Shown: positions 17,909-27,040, numbered from the stretch's first letter. The stretch is 64,000 bases of DNA from an uncultured Dorea sp. (GCA_948602995.1 CAPEBR010000002.1:1-64000), one strand, 5' to 3'. Program-made: numbers and translations. Notes: a model not told the origin generated them from the sequence alone.

Positions 17909-18031
17909 CCGTCTGGCAATGGGAAGGATAAAGCCGAAGCCAAGGGTGTCCATTAGGAGATGTGAGCAAGTGCAGGCAAGTGAATACAAACCATATAACC
18001 GCATACAATAACCAAGAAAGGAAGTGTTACT

Positions 18032-18586
18032 ATGGCATTAGCACAAGAGAAATCCTATACCATCGACGATATATACAGTCTGCCGGAGGGCAGCAGAGCT
18101 GAGCTGATCGATGGTCAGATTTACTATATGGCTCCGCCCAGCCGCAGGCATCAGACAATAGCTCGAGAACTTTTTTCTTCTATAAACTCCTATGTTAAAT
18201 CCAAAGATGGTTCCTGCGAGTCCTTTTTTGCACCTTTTGCCGTATTTCTGAATGAAGATGACAAAAATTATGTAGAGCCAGATATCAGCGTAATCTGTGA
18301 TCCCGGCAAGCTTAATGACAAAGGATGCACTGGAGCCCCGGACTGGATTATAGAAATCGTATCTCCTGGCAGCAGGCGAATGGACTATTTCACAAAGCTC
18401 TTTAAATACCGCACTGCAGGTGTCAGGGAGTACTGGATTGTTGACCCGGAGAAAAACCGTATCCTTGTTTACAATTTTGAATCAGAGGACACCGGAGATT
18501 ATACTTTTGCTGATTCTGTAAAGGCCGGCATCTACAATGATCTGCTTATTAACTTTCCCAATATAGCTGACCTGTTGAATATCTAA
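18032..18586 (+). CDS. Uma2-family (DUF820) putative endonuclease
   Basis: 184 aa. PD-(D/E)XK-like fold: RAELIDGQIYYMAPPS, then YVEPDISVICDPGKL (active-site Glu-Pro-Asp), PDWIIEIVSPGSRRMDYFTKLFKYRTAGVREYWIVDPE (E...K). All expected acidic and lysine residues are present. The cellular role of the family is unknown; it is abundant in cyanobacteria and some Firmicutes. Monocistronic, with a GAAAGGAAG ribosome binding site and a terminator-like hairpin immediately after it. Confidence 0.85.
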   Translation: MALAQEKSYTIDDIYSLPEGSRAELIDGQIYYMAPPSRRHQTIARELFSSINSYVKSKDGSCESFFAPFAVFLNEDDKNYVEPDISVICDPGKLNDKGCTGAPDWIIEIVSPGSRRMDYFTKLFKYRTAGVREYWIVDPEKNRILVYNFESEDTGDYTFADSVKAGIYNDLLINFPNIADLLNI

Positions 18587-18590
18587 CTAA

Positions 18591-18620
18591 AAAGGCGTAT
18601 GCACTGCTGCATATGCCTTT
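18591..18620 (+). terminator. hairpin terminator after the Uma2-like gene
   Basis: AAAGGCGTATGCA and TGCATATGCCTTT form a 13-bp stem (one G-U pair) over a CTGC loop, 4 bp past the stop codon. An A-tract precedes it and only a short T-run follows. Confidence 0.6.
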
Positions 18621-18679
18621 CATCATGCGCTCTGTTCCGGTAATGCACAGACATGACAAATAGCCAATCCTTCCCGGCA

Positions 18680-18808
18680 GCAGGACGGCCCAACCAATCG
18701 CTACCCCACTTGTGGGCGAATATTGGCGGCGCGTCCTGCTTCCAGTGTGGATAGTCCCACAATATTAAACCGCTGTATACCGAACGGTACGTACAGTGGG
18801 TCGGCCAC
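18680..18808. ncRNA. densely folded intergenic region, possible structured RNA
   Basis: Five consecutive stems in 129 bases. GCAGGACG/CGTCCTGC (18680-18687 with 18732-18739) encloses CCAAT/ATTGG and CCCAC-tt-GTGGG. TGTGG-atagtc-CCACA (18746-18761) follows. Then CTGTA-TACCG-aa-CGGTA-cg-TACAG (18773-18796) and GTGG/CCAC (18796-18808). There is no convincing reading frame across it. It occupies the middle of the 18587-18965 gap. I cannot match it to a named RNA family; a remnant of a mobile element end is the main alternative. Confidence 0.4.
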
Positions 18809-18861
18809 TCAACTAAAGGGGAGCCTTCTGCCCGATATTTTTTATGAATAGAAAAAACTTA

Positions 18862-18890
18862 TTTACAAATAATAATATATATAGTAAAAT
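18862..18890 (+). promoter_or_regulatory. promoter of the AAA/DUF4143 ATPase gene
   Basis: TTTACA (18862-18867), 17-bp spacer, TAAAAT (18885-18890) in an AT-rich stretch, 76 bp before the start codon. Confidence 0.55.
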
Positions 18891-18939
18891 CGAAATAATA
18901 AGTACAATATTAATAGTTATTTCGGTTGATCGAAATAAC
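18891..18939 (+). promoter_or_regulatory. candidate operator with three CGAAATAA boxes
   Basis: CGAAATAA occurs at 18891-18898 and 18931-18938, and inverted (TTATTTCG) at 18917-18924. The last two form the perfect palindrome GTTATTTCG-gttgat-CGAAATAAC (18916-18939). It lies right after the promoter, so a repressor bound here could block it. Confidence 0.5.
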
Positions 18940-18965
18940 TCGTTGGGATAAGGGGAATATTTCGG

Positions 18966-20183
18966 ATGGAACAGACTATAAAGAGAGAATTGTATTTGGA
19001 AAGAATACGTCCATTTTATGAAAATGAACTGATCAAGGTTCTGATTGGAATCAGACGATGCGGAAAGTCGGTTCTGCTAAAACAGATCATGGACGAAATT
19101 ATGTCACAGGGTGTGAAGAAAGATCAGATTATCTATTTGAACTTTGAAGATTTTCAGTTTGCGAAGATACGGACAGCACAGGCTTTGTATGACTATGTGA
19201 ATGAAAAGAGGACGAATGAGGACAGATACTATCTTTTCTTTGACGAGATACAGATGGTGGAGGAATTCGAAATTGTGATCAATTCTTTCCGCGCAACATG
19301 GGACGTGAGCATTTTTATTACAGGTTCTAACGGAAAGCTTCTTTCCGGCGAACTGGCAACATACCTTTCCGGACGTTATATAAGCTTTCGTATTGCACCC
19401 TTTTCCTTCAAAGAATATTGTCAGATTAAGGAAATCCAGAAGCCGTCGGAAGAGGATTTATCAGAGTACATGGAGTGGGGCGGGATGCCGCAGCGTTTCA
19501 GCATGCAGACGGAAGAAGAGACCGCCACGATGCTGAGGGATCTGTATAATTCCATTGTTTTAAGGGATATTGTGCAGAGGACGGGAGCGAAGGATGTAGA
19601 CCTGCTGAACCGGATTATAGAATATCTGACGCAGACACCCTCGCAGATGTTCTCGGCAAAGGGGATTTCCAGGTATTTTGAGAGTGTAAACCGAAAGGTA
19701 AGTACAGAAACCTTGTATAATTATCTGGATCATATTATTACGTCTCTGGTTATTGTGAAAGCACAGCGGTATGATATCAGAGGAAAGCAGCTTCTTACAA
19801 CGCTGGATAAGTATTATCTTACAGATACCGGGCTCGGACGTATCCATAACAGCGGATATAAGCTGGAAAAGGGTGCGCTGCTGGAAAATATAGTATTTAA
19901 TGAGTTATGCCTGCGAGGGTTTGATGTGTTTGTGGGGAAGATCCCAAAGGGCGAGATTGACTTTGTGGCTGTGAAAGGGAAACAGAAGGAGTATTACCAG
20001 GTGGCATATTATCTTTATGACCAGTCGGTGATTGAGCGTGAATTCGGGGCGTACAATAGTATTGCGGATAATTATCCGAAATATGTGATATCTATGGACA
20101 AGATGGATTTTTCGAGGGAGGGGATTATTCATAAAAATGTGATGGACTTTTTGATGGAGAGATTGGGGACGGGGCATTTTTAA
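18966..20183 (+). CDS. AAA-14 / DUF4143 ATP-binding protein
   Basis: 405 aa. Walker A GIRRCGKS at residues 28-35, Walker B YYLFFDEIQ, sensor ITGSNGKLLSGELATYLSGRY, then a winged-helix-like region and a C-terminal DUF4143 domain with KGEIDFVAVKGKQKEYYQVAYYL (restriction-endonuclease-like core). The family is widespread; its function is poorly defined. The final residues LGTGHF and the TAA stop are encoded by a copy of the dispersed palindrome, so the native C-terminus was probably altered by its insertion. Confidence 0.88.
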   Translation: MEQTIKRELYLERIRPFYENELIKVLIGIRRCGKSVLLKQIMDEIMSQGVKKDQIIYLNFEDFQFAKIRTAQALYDYVNEKRTNEDRYYLFFDEIQMVEEFEIVINSFRATWDVSIFITGSNGKLLSGELATYLSGRYISFRIAPFSFKEYCQIKEIQKPSEEDLSEYMEWGGMPQRFSMQTEEETATMLRDLYNSIVLRDIVQRTGAKDVDLLNRIIEYLTQTPSQMFSAKGISRYFESVNRKVSTETLYNYLDHIITSLVIVKAQRYDIRGKQLLTTLDKYYLTDTGLGRIHNSGYKLEKGALLENIVFNELCLRGFDVFVGKIPKGEIDFVAVKGKQKEYYQVAYYLYDQSVIEREFGAYNSIADNYPKYVISMDKMDFSREGIIHKNVMDFLMERLGTGHF

Positions 20184-20198
20184 AAATGCCCCGTCCCA
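20163..20198 (+). repeat. dispersed palindrome, copy 2 (overlaps a CDS end)
   Basis: TTGGGGACGGGGCATTTTT pairs with AAAAATGCCCCGTCCC. The change T to C in the left arm is matched by A to G on the right, a compensated substitution. It encodes LGTGHF and the stop of the upstream ATPase. Confidence 0.9.
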
Positions 20199-20283
20199 GA
20201 TTGAAAATAGGGTGTCCCCAACGGATCCCCGTTGGCGTCTGAGTGCGGAGGCATATAGCCATGGTTTCCGCCTTATTATAATA

Positions 20284-20916
20284 TTAGGATAATTCCCGCT
20301 TTACGATATACCAGTAACCGTCTGTCTTTACAACCAGGGCATAATTATTTTTTTTCGTGACGGTACCTTCCGTTCCATGTATAATACGGTTGAAATCAAT
20401 TTCATAAGCTTCTTCAAGCGTTCCCTGAAAGTCATAATCCGAAGCCAGCGAATCCTGCAATGACGCCAGATCAGCCACAGGCTTTTGCACTTCGGCTGAA
20501 ATCTCATAACTGGTAAAAATACCGACATTAAAATAGCTTCCCTGGTCAGAGTCATGGTTTTCCCAGTATTCAGCTTCATTACTTCCTATAACTGCCAGCA
20601 TTTCGAACTCAGCGCCATCAAGTGTGGCAGCTTCCATGTAATCCGAATTATGCTCATTAAATCCTTGGTAAAACAGCTGGACTGCGCCTAAAGGATCAGA
20701 GGCCGGAGGAATCGTACCGCCATCTTCCGAAGTATCAAGAACTTCCGCACCATTATTTTTTATGACTTTATCGACGGTATTTTTATGCTTTTCTGTGTTT
20801 TTCGCGGCCGTCTCCTTTTTCTCTGCTGTGTTACAGCCATTCACTATAATTGCAATAAATAGTATGCACAAAAGGCATATCCTCAATCTCGCTTTCGGGT
20901 CTTTTAATTCTTTCAT
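20284..20916 (-). CDS. putative lipoprotein
   Basis: 210 aa from the ATG at 20916 (GATGAGG lies 9 bases upstream); an ATG at 20934 would add six residues. A hydrophobic signal (LRICLLCILFIAIIV) ends in a lipobox NGC, then a Lys/Glu-rich linker and a globular domain (DPLGAVQLFYQGFNEHNSDYMEAATLDG ... NYALVVKTDGYWYIVKREL) resembling DUF4878/NTF2-like lipoprotein folds. Predicted to be anchored to the outer face of the membrane. It follows the secreted protein gene by about 24 bp on the same strand, so the two are likely one operon. Confidence 0.7.
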   Translation of the reverse strand: MKELKDPKARLRICLLCILFIAIIVNGCNTAEKKETAAKNTEKHKNTVDKVIKNNGAEVLDTSEDGGTIPPASDPLGAVQLFYQGFNEHNSDYMEAATLDGAEFEMLAVIGSNEAEYWENHDSDQGSYFNVGIFTSYEISAEVQKPVADLASLQDSLASDYDFQGTLEEAYEIDFNRIIHGTEGTVTKKNNYALVVKTDGYWYIVKRELS

Positions 20917-20940
20917 CCTTTCATTCCTCATCATTCTGAT

Positions 20941-21813
20941 TTACCCGGCTAGCCGGCTGGAGACGCCATAAAACCACTGGGATGTTCCGTTATGAACCTT
21001 ATGCCAGCCGGTCGCATTTCCTTTTTTAAACTGCAGGTACATATTACGTCCAACGATCTTAATCTTCTTAAGAGACAGAACATCATTTGTCTTAGCAGTA
21101 AAGGATACGGTTTTAAGGTCTGTACTGCTATAAAAGCTGAGAGGCTTTGCCGCGACAAACTGGCTTTTTTTGAAATACTTTCCATAATTATCAGGCATGG
21201 AGGAAGGATTGCCGAGACTGCTTTTAACTGTGGCAGTATTTGATTTCAGCCTGAATTTTCCATTTTTATAGATATATGTATAGTTCCAGTGAATCCAGCC
21301 TGTTTCCGGGGGCTGGTAGCTATACGCGACCTGAACCTGGCTGCCTTTGACCTTGACCGCTGCACCAGGTCTTGCAAATTCATTGGATAAATCTAATACC
21401 TTTACAAGCTTTTTCTTTTTGCTGTCATAACGGTAAATGTTATTGACATTATTAATGCCATTGTTCCAGACTGTCTGTATTTGCAAAAAGTTTTTTGTTT
21501 TGGACATACGGATATAATGGACATCAACGGAATAGCTTCCAGCTTTGTCGTTAATGGTTAGAGCCTTTTTGCCGTTTACATATACCCGCACCTTTTTGAT
21601 CGGCGGGTGATACTTATCTTTCGTCAGCTTTAGCTTAATGGAATCCTTTTTGCCGTTGCCGGTTAAATCAGCAGATAATGAAACATTGCTGCTTGCATTT
21701 TTACATAGTGCTTTTGGCTTTGAGGCTGCCTGGACCTGGCCTGCACCCAGTATAGCGCATAGGAACAGAACAAATACAGCGCCTGATAAAAGTTTTCTGA
21801 TGTTTCTTTTCAT
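20941..21813 (-). CDS. secreted protein of unknown function
   Basis: 290 aa from the ATG at 21813, preceded by TGGAGGTAAAATT. Signal peptide MKRNIRKLLSGAVFVLFLCAILGAGQVQAA with an Ala-x-Ala cleavage site. The mature part has a calcium/FG-GAP-like segment (LSADLTGNGKKDSIKLKLT, reminiscent of VCBS-type proteins) and a C-terminal SH3-like stretch (LSLKKIKIVGRNMYLQFKKGNATGWHKV). Probably extracellular or wall-associated; no enzyme motif recognised. First gene of a two-gene unit with the lipoprotein. Confidence 0.7.
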   Translation of the reverse strand: MKRNIRKLLSGAVFVLFLCAILGAGQVQAASKPKALCKNASSNVSLSADLTGNGKKDSIKLKLTKDKYHPPIKKVRVYVNGKKALTINDKAGSYSVDVHYIRMSKTKNFLQIQTVWNNGINNVNNIYRYDSKKKKLVKVLDLSNEFARPGAAVKVKGSQVQVAYSYQPPETGWIHWNYTYIYKNGKFRLKSNTATVKSSLGNPSSMPDNYGKYFKKSQFVAAKPLSFYSSTDLKTVSFTAKTNDVLSLKKIKIVGRNMYLQFKKGNATGWHKVHNGTSQWFYGVSSRLAG

Positions 21814-21985
21814 AATTTTACCTCCAGTTATTTTTGTGCCTATTATACCACATTTGGCAAAACAAATGCAGACAAACAGAGTTTTTCGCAAAAAAAAGAT
21901 CGCTTAGGCAATACCTGTGCTATACTAGTACTGCGCAGAATCCTGTCTGATCAGCACATGAAGTATATCATTAAGGAGTCCATCT

Positions 21986-22861
21986 ATGGAAGATGCATAT
22001 GTATTACAATTATCAAACCGTAAATTTTCAGAGCTATACCTGTGCTTCTGCGGCTACAGCAAATGCGAGCCTATGCACAGTTTCGGACCGGCAGTCCGCC
22101 CGGACTACCTGATTCATTTCATATTAAAAGGAAAGGGCAGATACTATATCGGGGAAACCCAGTACTGCCTGGAGGCCGGACAGGGTTTCTTAATCGAGCC
22201 GAATGTTCTGACTTTCTACCAGGCAGATGCAGAGGATCCGTGGGAATATCTGTGGGTCGGCTTCAATGGCTCAAACGTGAAGGAATATCTGAGGGACGTT
22301 GGACTGAACAGCGGGCAGCTGATCTTCCGCAGTGACTATGGTGCTGAACTCAAAGATACGGTTGTTGGGATGATCCGGGATACCACCGGCAGCATCACTA
22401 GCCAGTACGAGAGGCAGGGGCTCCTGTACACATTTTTTGCCATCCTGTCAAAGAATGTTAATATCAGCACGCCATGGGAAGAAGACGGGGAAAACATACA
22501 TATTAAGCGTGCGGTGGAATATGTCCGAAATAACTATTTCAACACAGTCCGCGTGACAGATATTGCAAAATATGTATGCATTGACCGTACATATCTCTAT
22601 GAGTTGTTTCGTAGACATCTAGATGTTTCCCCACAGGAATATCTGACTAATTACCGCCTCACAAGGGCGGCGGAGCTTCTGACGCTCACGGATCTCACGC
22701 TGGGGGAAATTGCCCTGTCCTGCGGATATCAGAATGCGTACTCATTTGGAAAGGTATTTAAGGCAAAACGGGGTATAACCCCGGCAAAATACAGGGAGAA
22801 AAACCGCAGCGAGAGGAAGGAATATCTGGAAGGCCATAAGGATACATTAGAGAAATTATAA
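21986..22861 (+). CDS. AraC family transcriptional regulator
   Basis: 291 aa. N-terminal cupin sugar-sensing domain (about 30-150; VRPDYLIHFILKGKGRYYIG ... GFLIEPNVLTFYQADAEDPWEYLWVGFNG) and C-terminal double HTH (about 180-280; VTDIAKYVCIDRTYLYELFRRHLDVSPQEYL and TLGEIALSCGYQNAYSFGKVFKAKRGITPAKYR). The MsmR/RafR-like arrangement, directly before an alpha-galactosidase gene on the same strand, suggests control of alpha-galactoside use. The stop codon touches a palindromic repeat that separates the two genes. Confidence 0.93.
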   Translation: MEDAYVLQLSNRKFSELYLCFCGYSKCEPMHSFGPAVRPDYLIHFILKGKGRYYIGETQYCLEAGQGFLIEPNVLTFYQADAEDPWEYLWVGFNGSNVKEYLRDVGLNSGQLIFRSDYGAELKDTVVGMIRDTTGSITSQYERQGLLYTFFAILSKNVNISTPWEEDGENIHIKRAVEYVRNNYFNTVRVTDIAKYVCIDRTYLYELFRRHLDVSPQEYLTNYRLTRAAELLTLTDLTLGEIALSCGYQNAYSFGKVFKAKRGITPAKYREKNRSERKEYLEGHKDTLEKL

Positions 22862-22902
22862 ATTGGGGACGGGGTATTTTTAAAAATACCCCGTCCCCAA
22901 TT
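22861..22902 (+). repeat. dispersed palindrome, copy 3 (perfect)
   Basis: A perfect 21+21 bp palindrome starting AATTGGGGACGGGGTATTT. It begins within the stop codon of the AraC regulator gene. It probably ends the regulator transcript or insulates it from the alpha-galactosidase gene. Confidence 0.93.
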
Positions 22903-23127
22903 GGCTTTCATCCAACATTTGGACATTTCTACCCAACAAATGGGTATATGCGGTTGTGTGTTTGTCATATATAATTATGCTATAAGGATGAAGGAACTGC
23001 GCAGATTCCCCCTTCAATAATTATCAAATATTAGGACTTGGAGCTCTTGAAAAGTTCTATACGCTGAAAGGTGCCAGGATGGAAGAGGTGACCAGGAGGC
23101 AGAAGGACGTTAGCATTGGAGGATAAT

Positions 23128-25356
23128 ATGAGTATTTTATTTAACGAAAGCACAAAAACATTTCATTTATTTAATGACGAAATCAGCTATATTATGATGG
23201 TTCTTCCGAACGGACATATGGGTCAGCTTTATTTCGGGAAACGGGTGCACCACAGGGAGGACTACTCCTATCTGTATGAGACAATGTTCCGCCCTATGAC
23301 ATCCTATGTATTCGAGGGGGACAGGTCTCTGTCACTGGAGCATGTGAAGCAGGAATACGGCGTGTACGGGACAACGGACTACCGCCGTCCTGCTGTGGAG
23401 ATTGTGCAGCAGAACGGAAGCCGTATCTGTGATTTCAGATACAGGGGGCATGAGGTGAGTACCGGGAAGCCGGGGCTTCCTGGTCTTCCGGCTACTTACA
23501 CGGAAAATGAGGACGAGGCAGAGACGCTGGTTCTTACGCTGGAGGATCCGCTTACGGGGGCCGTGCTTGAGCTTCTGTACACGATTTTTGCTAAAGGAGG
23601 CATCCTTGCAAGAAGTGCACGGATTACGAATATGGGAACAGAAGATTTCCATTTGACGACGGTCATGAGCCTCTGTATGGATCTGCCGGATTGTGATTAT
23701 GAGTGGCTTCAGTTTTCAGGAGCGTGGGCGAGGGAGCGGCATCTTAAGGTGAGGAAATTAGAGCAGGGCATCCAGGCAGTGGACAGCCGGAGGGGAAATT
23801 CTTCTCATGAACACAATCCATTTATTGTCCTGAAGCGTCCCGGGGCAAATGAATTACAGGGGGAGGCGATCGGCTTCAGTCTGATTTACAGCGGGAATTT
23901 CCTTGCACAGGCAGAGGTGGATACCCATGACACGACGAGAGTTCTTATGGGAATCCATCCCATGGGCTTTGACTGGAAGTTAGAGCCTGGTGAGAGCTTC
24001 CAGACGCCGGAGGCAGTGATGGTGTATTCGGAGGAGGGCTTAAACGGCATGAGCCAGGCTTTCCACCGTCTGTATCAGAGGAGGCTTGCAAGAGGGTACT
24101 GGAGAGACCGCCCGAGGCCGATTTTAAACAATAACTGGGAGGCAACTTATTTTGAATTTACCGAGGACCGGCTCGTGGAGATTGCGGGCAAGGCGAAGGA
24201 GTGCGGCGTGGAGTTGTTTGTGCTGGACGACGGGTGGTTTGGCGCAAGGAGCAGTGACCATGCGGGGCTCGGGGACTGGGTGGCGAACCCGGAGCGTCTG
24301 TCCCGCGGCATTACCGGTCTGGCGGAGCGGATAGAGGGACTGGGCATGAAGTTCGGCCTTTGGTTTGAACCGGAGATGGTAAATAAGGATTCTGACCTTT
24401 ACCGGGCTCATCCGGACTGGATTCTGTTTACGCCTGGCAGAAGTATCTCCCACGGGAGAAACCAGTATGTACTTGATTTCTCCAGAAAGGAAGTGGTAGA
24501 CTGCATTTACGGTATGATGGCGAAAATCTTAAGTGAGGCGAAGGTTTCCTACATTAAGTGGGACATGAACCGGAGCATTACGGAGTGCTACTCGCAGGCT
24601 CTGCCGCCAGACCGGCAGGGAGAGGTATTCCACCGTTATATTCTGGGTGTCTACGACCTGTATGAACGGCTGAATACGAATTTCCCCCATGTGCTCTTTG
24701 AGTCCTGTGCAAGCGGCGGCGGGCGGTTTGACCCGGGTATCCTTTACTATGCGCCACAGGGGTGGGCGAGCGATGATTCTGATGCGATGGAGCGTCTGAA
24801 GATCCAGTATGGGACAACCTTCTGCTATCCGGTAAGCAGTATCGGAAGTCATGTATCCGTTGCGCCGAACCATCAGGTATTCCGTAATACACCCCTTCAT
24901 ACAAGGGCAAATGTGGCTTATTTTGGAACCTTCGGCTATGAGCTGGACTTAAATAAGCTGACGAAAGAAGAGCAGGAGGCAGTGAAAGAACAGATTGCCT
25001 TTATGAAGGAATACCGGGAGGTTCTGCAGTTTGGAACATTTTTCAGACTGGTCAGTCCTTTTGACGGGAATATTACGTGCTGGATGGCAGTAAGTAAGGA
25101 CAAGAGGACTGCGATTGCAGGGTGGTACCGGACTTTAAGCCATGTGAATATGCCCTTTACGAGGGTGCGCCTACAGGGGCTTGACCCAGAGCTCTACTAC
25201 GAGGAACAGAGGTCGAAGAAGTCGTACTTTGGCGATGAACTTATGAATATCGGGCTTATTACGTCTGATGGAATGTCTGGCCAGGTGGAGGAAAATACGG
25301 GTGAGTACGGTGATTTTGATTCCAGGCTGTATGTGCTGAAGGCGCTGATTTCATAA
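23128..25356 (+). CDS. GH36 alpha-galactosidase
   Basis: 742 aa from ATG 23128 (TTGGAGGATAAT just upstream). N-terminal beta-sandwich, then a TIM barrel. The catalytic nucleophile is the Asp of SYIKWDMNRSITE, and the acid/base Asp lies in WASDDSDAMERLKIQYG. FVLDDGWFGARSSD, KFGLWFEPEMV and FESCASGGGRFDPG are all signature GH36 sequences. It hydrolyses terminal alpha-1,6-galactose of raffinose-family sugars or melibiose. No signal peptide, so cytoplasmic; the sugar transporter is not nearby. Likely activated by the upstream AraC-type regulator. Confidence 0.96.
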   Translation: MSILFNESTKTFHLFNDEISYIMMVLPNGHMGQLYFGKRVHHREDYSYLYETMFRPMTSYVFEGDRSLSLEHVKQEYGVYGTTDYRRPAVEIVQQNGSRICDFRYRGHEVSTGKPGLPGLPATYTENEDEAETLVLTLEDPLTGAVLELLYTIFAKGGILARSARITNMGTEDFHLTTVMSLCMDLPDCDYEWLQFSGAWARERHLKVRKLEQGIQAVDSRRGNSSHEHNPFIVLKRPGANELQGEAIGFSLIYSGNFLAQAEVDTHDTTRVLMGIHPMGFDWKLEPGESFQTPEAVMVYSEEGLNGMSQAFHRLYQRRLARGYWRDRPRPILNNNWEATYFEFTEDRLVEIAGKAKECGVELFVLDDGWFGARSSDHAGLGDWVANPERLSRGITGLAERIEGLGMKFGLWFEPEMVNKDSDLYRAHPDWILFTPGRSISHGRNQYVLDFSRKEVVDCIYGMMAKILSEAKVSYIKWDMNRSITECYSQALPPDRQGEVFHRYILGVYDLYERLNTNFPHVLFESCASGGGRFDPGILYYAPQGWASDDSDAMERLKIQYGTTFCYPVSSIGSHVSVAPNHQVFRNTPLHTRANVAYFGTFGYELDLNKLTKEEQEAVKEQIAFMKEYREVLQFGTFFRLVSPFDGNITCWMAVSKDKRTAIAGWYRTLSHVNMPFTRVRLQGLDPELYYEEQRSKKSYFGDELMNIGLITSDGMSGQVEENTGEYGDFDSRLYVLKALIS

Positions 25357-25490
25357 TATAGGAAACCTTATTTTCTGTATCAAAAAACCCCTTTGGGGAG
25401 ATGACTGCGCTTCGCTGGAGTGGAATCTGCGGCATGAGAGTGTGCCGGGATGCACTCTTTATTGGAGGCGGTGAAGGGAGAATTGGTAAG

Positions 25491-26153
25491 ATGAAACAAG
25501 AAAAAAGTTATTTTTTTAAACGATGCATCATGATGGTAACGGGGATTCTTTTTATCGGAATCTGCGTCGGCTCATTTAGGCTCAGCGCTTTCGGGGTGGA
25601 TGCATTTACCTGTATGAATCTGGGAATTAGCGGATTCCTTCATATGACCTTTGGAACATGGCAGCTTATTATGAATGCGGGAATCCTTGTAGTTGTATTT
25701 TTTACGGTGCGGCAATGCATCGGCGCCGGGACGATTGTGAATATGGTCGGTGTGGGGTATCAGGCGGATTTTATCTGCTGGCTGTTCCAGGAGGTGCTTA
25801 AGGTAGAGATGACGCTGACGCTGCGGATTATAGCGCTCTTTATCGGCTGTATGTTTGCAGGGCTCGGGGTTTCTTTCTATATGGTTGCGGAAATGGGGAT
25901 TGCCCCCTATGACAGCGTGGCCATTATTATTGAAAAGGTTTCTGGGGGAAAAATTCAGTTCCAGTATGCAAGGGTGATCAGTGATGTTACAGTTGTAATT
26001 GTAGGCGTGGTATTCTGTCTGTTGTCGGGAGGGAATCTGTGGCTGATTATCGGAATCGGGACCATCTGCAATGCACTTTTTAACGGACCGCTGATCCAGT
26101 TTTTTAAAATGCGTGTGGCGCTTCCGATTATGGAAGGGGGAAGGAAAGGCTAG
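25491..26153 (+). CDS. YitT/YczE-family membrane protein
   Basis: 220 aa from ATG 25491 (GAAGGGAGAATTGG upstream). Five to six hydrophobic helices. GSFRLSAFGVDAFTCMNLGISGFLHMTFGTWQLIMN and GLGVSFYMVAEMGIAPYDSVAIII are typical of the YczE/YyaS/YitT group. Function unknown in general; members are often near small-molecule transport or surfactin-type genes. Not obviously linked to its neighbours. Confidence 0.8.
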   Translation: MKQEKSYFFKRCIMMVTGILFIGICVGSFRLSAFGVDAFTCMNLGISGFLHMTFGTWQLIMNAGILVVVFFTVRQCIGAGTIVNMVGVGYQADFICWLFQEVLKVEMTLTLRIIALFIGCMFAGLGVSFYMVAEMGIAPYDSVAIIIEKVSGGKIQFQYARVISDVTVVIVGVVFCLLSGGNLWLIIGIGTICNALFNGPLIQFFKMRVALPIMEGGRKG

Positions 26154-26193
26154 AGAAATCTGATGCAAACTGGGACGGCATCTTGCAGAAAGC

Positions 26194-26214
26194 AATTTTC
26201 AAACACGCTCTAGG
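26194..26214 (+). repeat. 21-bp dispersed repeat, copy 2
   Basis: Identical over 21 bases to 6645-6665 (ATTTTCAAACACGCTCTAGG plus one leading A). Located 41 bp after the YitT-like gene. Confidence 0.6.
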
Positions 26215-26297
26215 CAGGGAGGCTACATTCTTTATTCGCACGCAAAAGGCAGCCGGGGCATATAATATACCAGAGATTGATTTTGGGGGTGTATATT

Positions 26298-26657
26298 ATG
26301 GATAACAGGCTGCCTTATTATATGAAATACCCGATGCCGCAGTTTTATGATGATGACCGCACGGACCGCCGGGATTATGAGTATATGAAGAGTGTATATC
26401 CGGATACGGCGAAGCGTCTGCTCCCGTATGTGGAGGAAGAATGTGACCGTATGGAATACGACGGGAGCATGATGTATGATGAGTATCCTGACAGGCTTGG
26501 GCTCCGGCTTATGTGCAGGAGAATTTATGACCGGGCGAAGGATCAGGAGGAGAATCCGGGGGAGTGGCTCAGAGACTTGATTGAAGTTATGGCGTATCAG
26601 GAACTTTTAAGAAGACGCTGTGAACACAGGAATATCAGAAAGCGTCTGTACTATTAG
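26298..26657 (+). CDS. small conserved-looking hypothetical protein
   Basis: 119 aa from ATG 26298, with GGGGGTG upstream. Charged and Tyr/Arg/Asp-rich, opening MDNRLPYYMKYPMPQFYDDD and ending RRCEHRNIRKRLYY. No signal peptide or membrane segment. The central part (AKRLLPYVEEECDRMEYDGSMMYDEYPDR) is predicted helical and looks like small Clostridial proteins of spore-associated type, but I cannot name a family. Monocistronic. Confidence 0.65.
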   Translation: MDNRLPYYMKYPMPQFYDDDRTDRRDYEYMKSVYPDTAKRLLPYVEEECDRMEYDGSMMYDEYPDRLGLRLMCRRIYDRAKDQEENPGEWLRDLIEVMAYQELLRRRCEHRNIRKRLYY

Positions 26658-26758
26658 GCTTCAGACCTTTTTGGTTCCTTCGACCTGCTCCATGAGAACA
26701 TGATGCAGGGGTGAGGGGCAGCTTTTGCGCAGTAAAACTTGGAATGCCGCCCCGAATC

Positions 26759-26901
26759 GTTACTGTTCACGGCCCGGGAGGCCGCTCACAGTAACATTCG
26801 CAAATCCATCTAAAATTCGCTTCGCGAATGGGATTTGCTCACACCTGAATCATTTTCTTACGGTCTGTGCAGTAAATGCACAGACCTGTGTGACCAGTAA
26901 C
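26759..26901 (+). repeat. multi-hairpin element, copy 3
   Basis: 143 bp between GTTACTGTTCAC and GTGACCAGTAAC. The left-end hairpin carries an enlarged GC-rich loop (GGCCCGGGAGGCC), which accounts for the extra length. The other hairpins are conserved, including GGTCTGTGCA/TGCACAGACC. It fills most of the gap before the shikimate-kinase-like gene. Confidence 0.88.
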
Positions 26902-27040
26902 ACAATAGTAACAATGCTTAAATGTTTGATTTGTGAAATGCTAGACGAATGCGGGGAAATGTGGTAGAATAATGTGCGGGCTATAGTTGCGAGGAGAAAT
27001 GCAGCTATTGGATTTAGTACAGATGAAGGAGCATCCGGAT

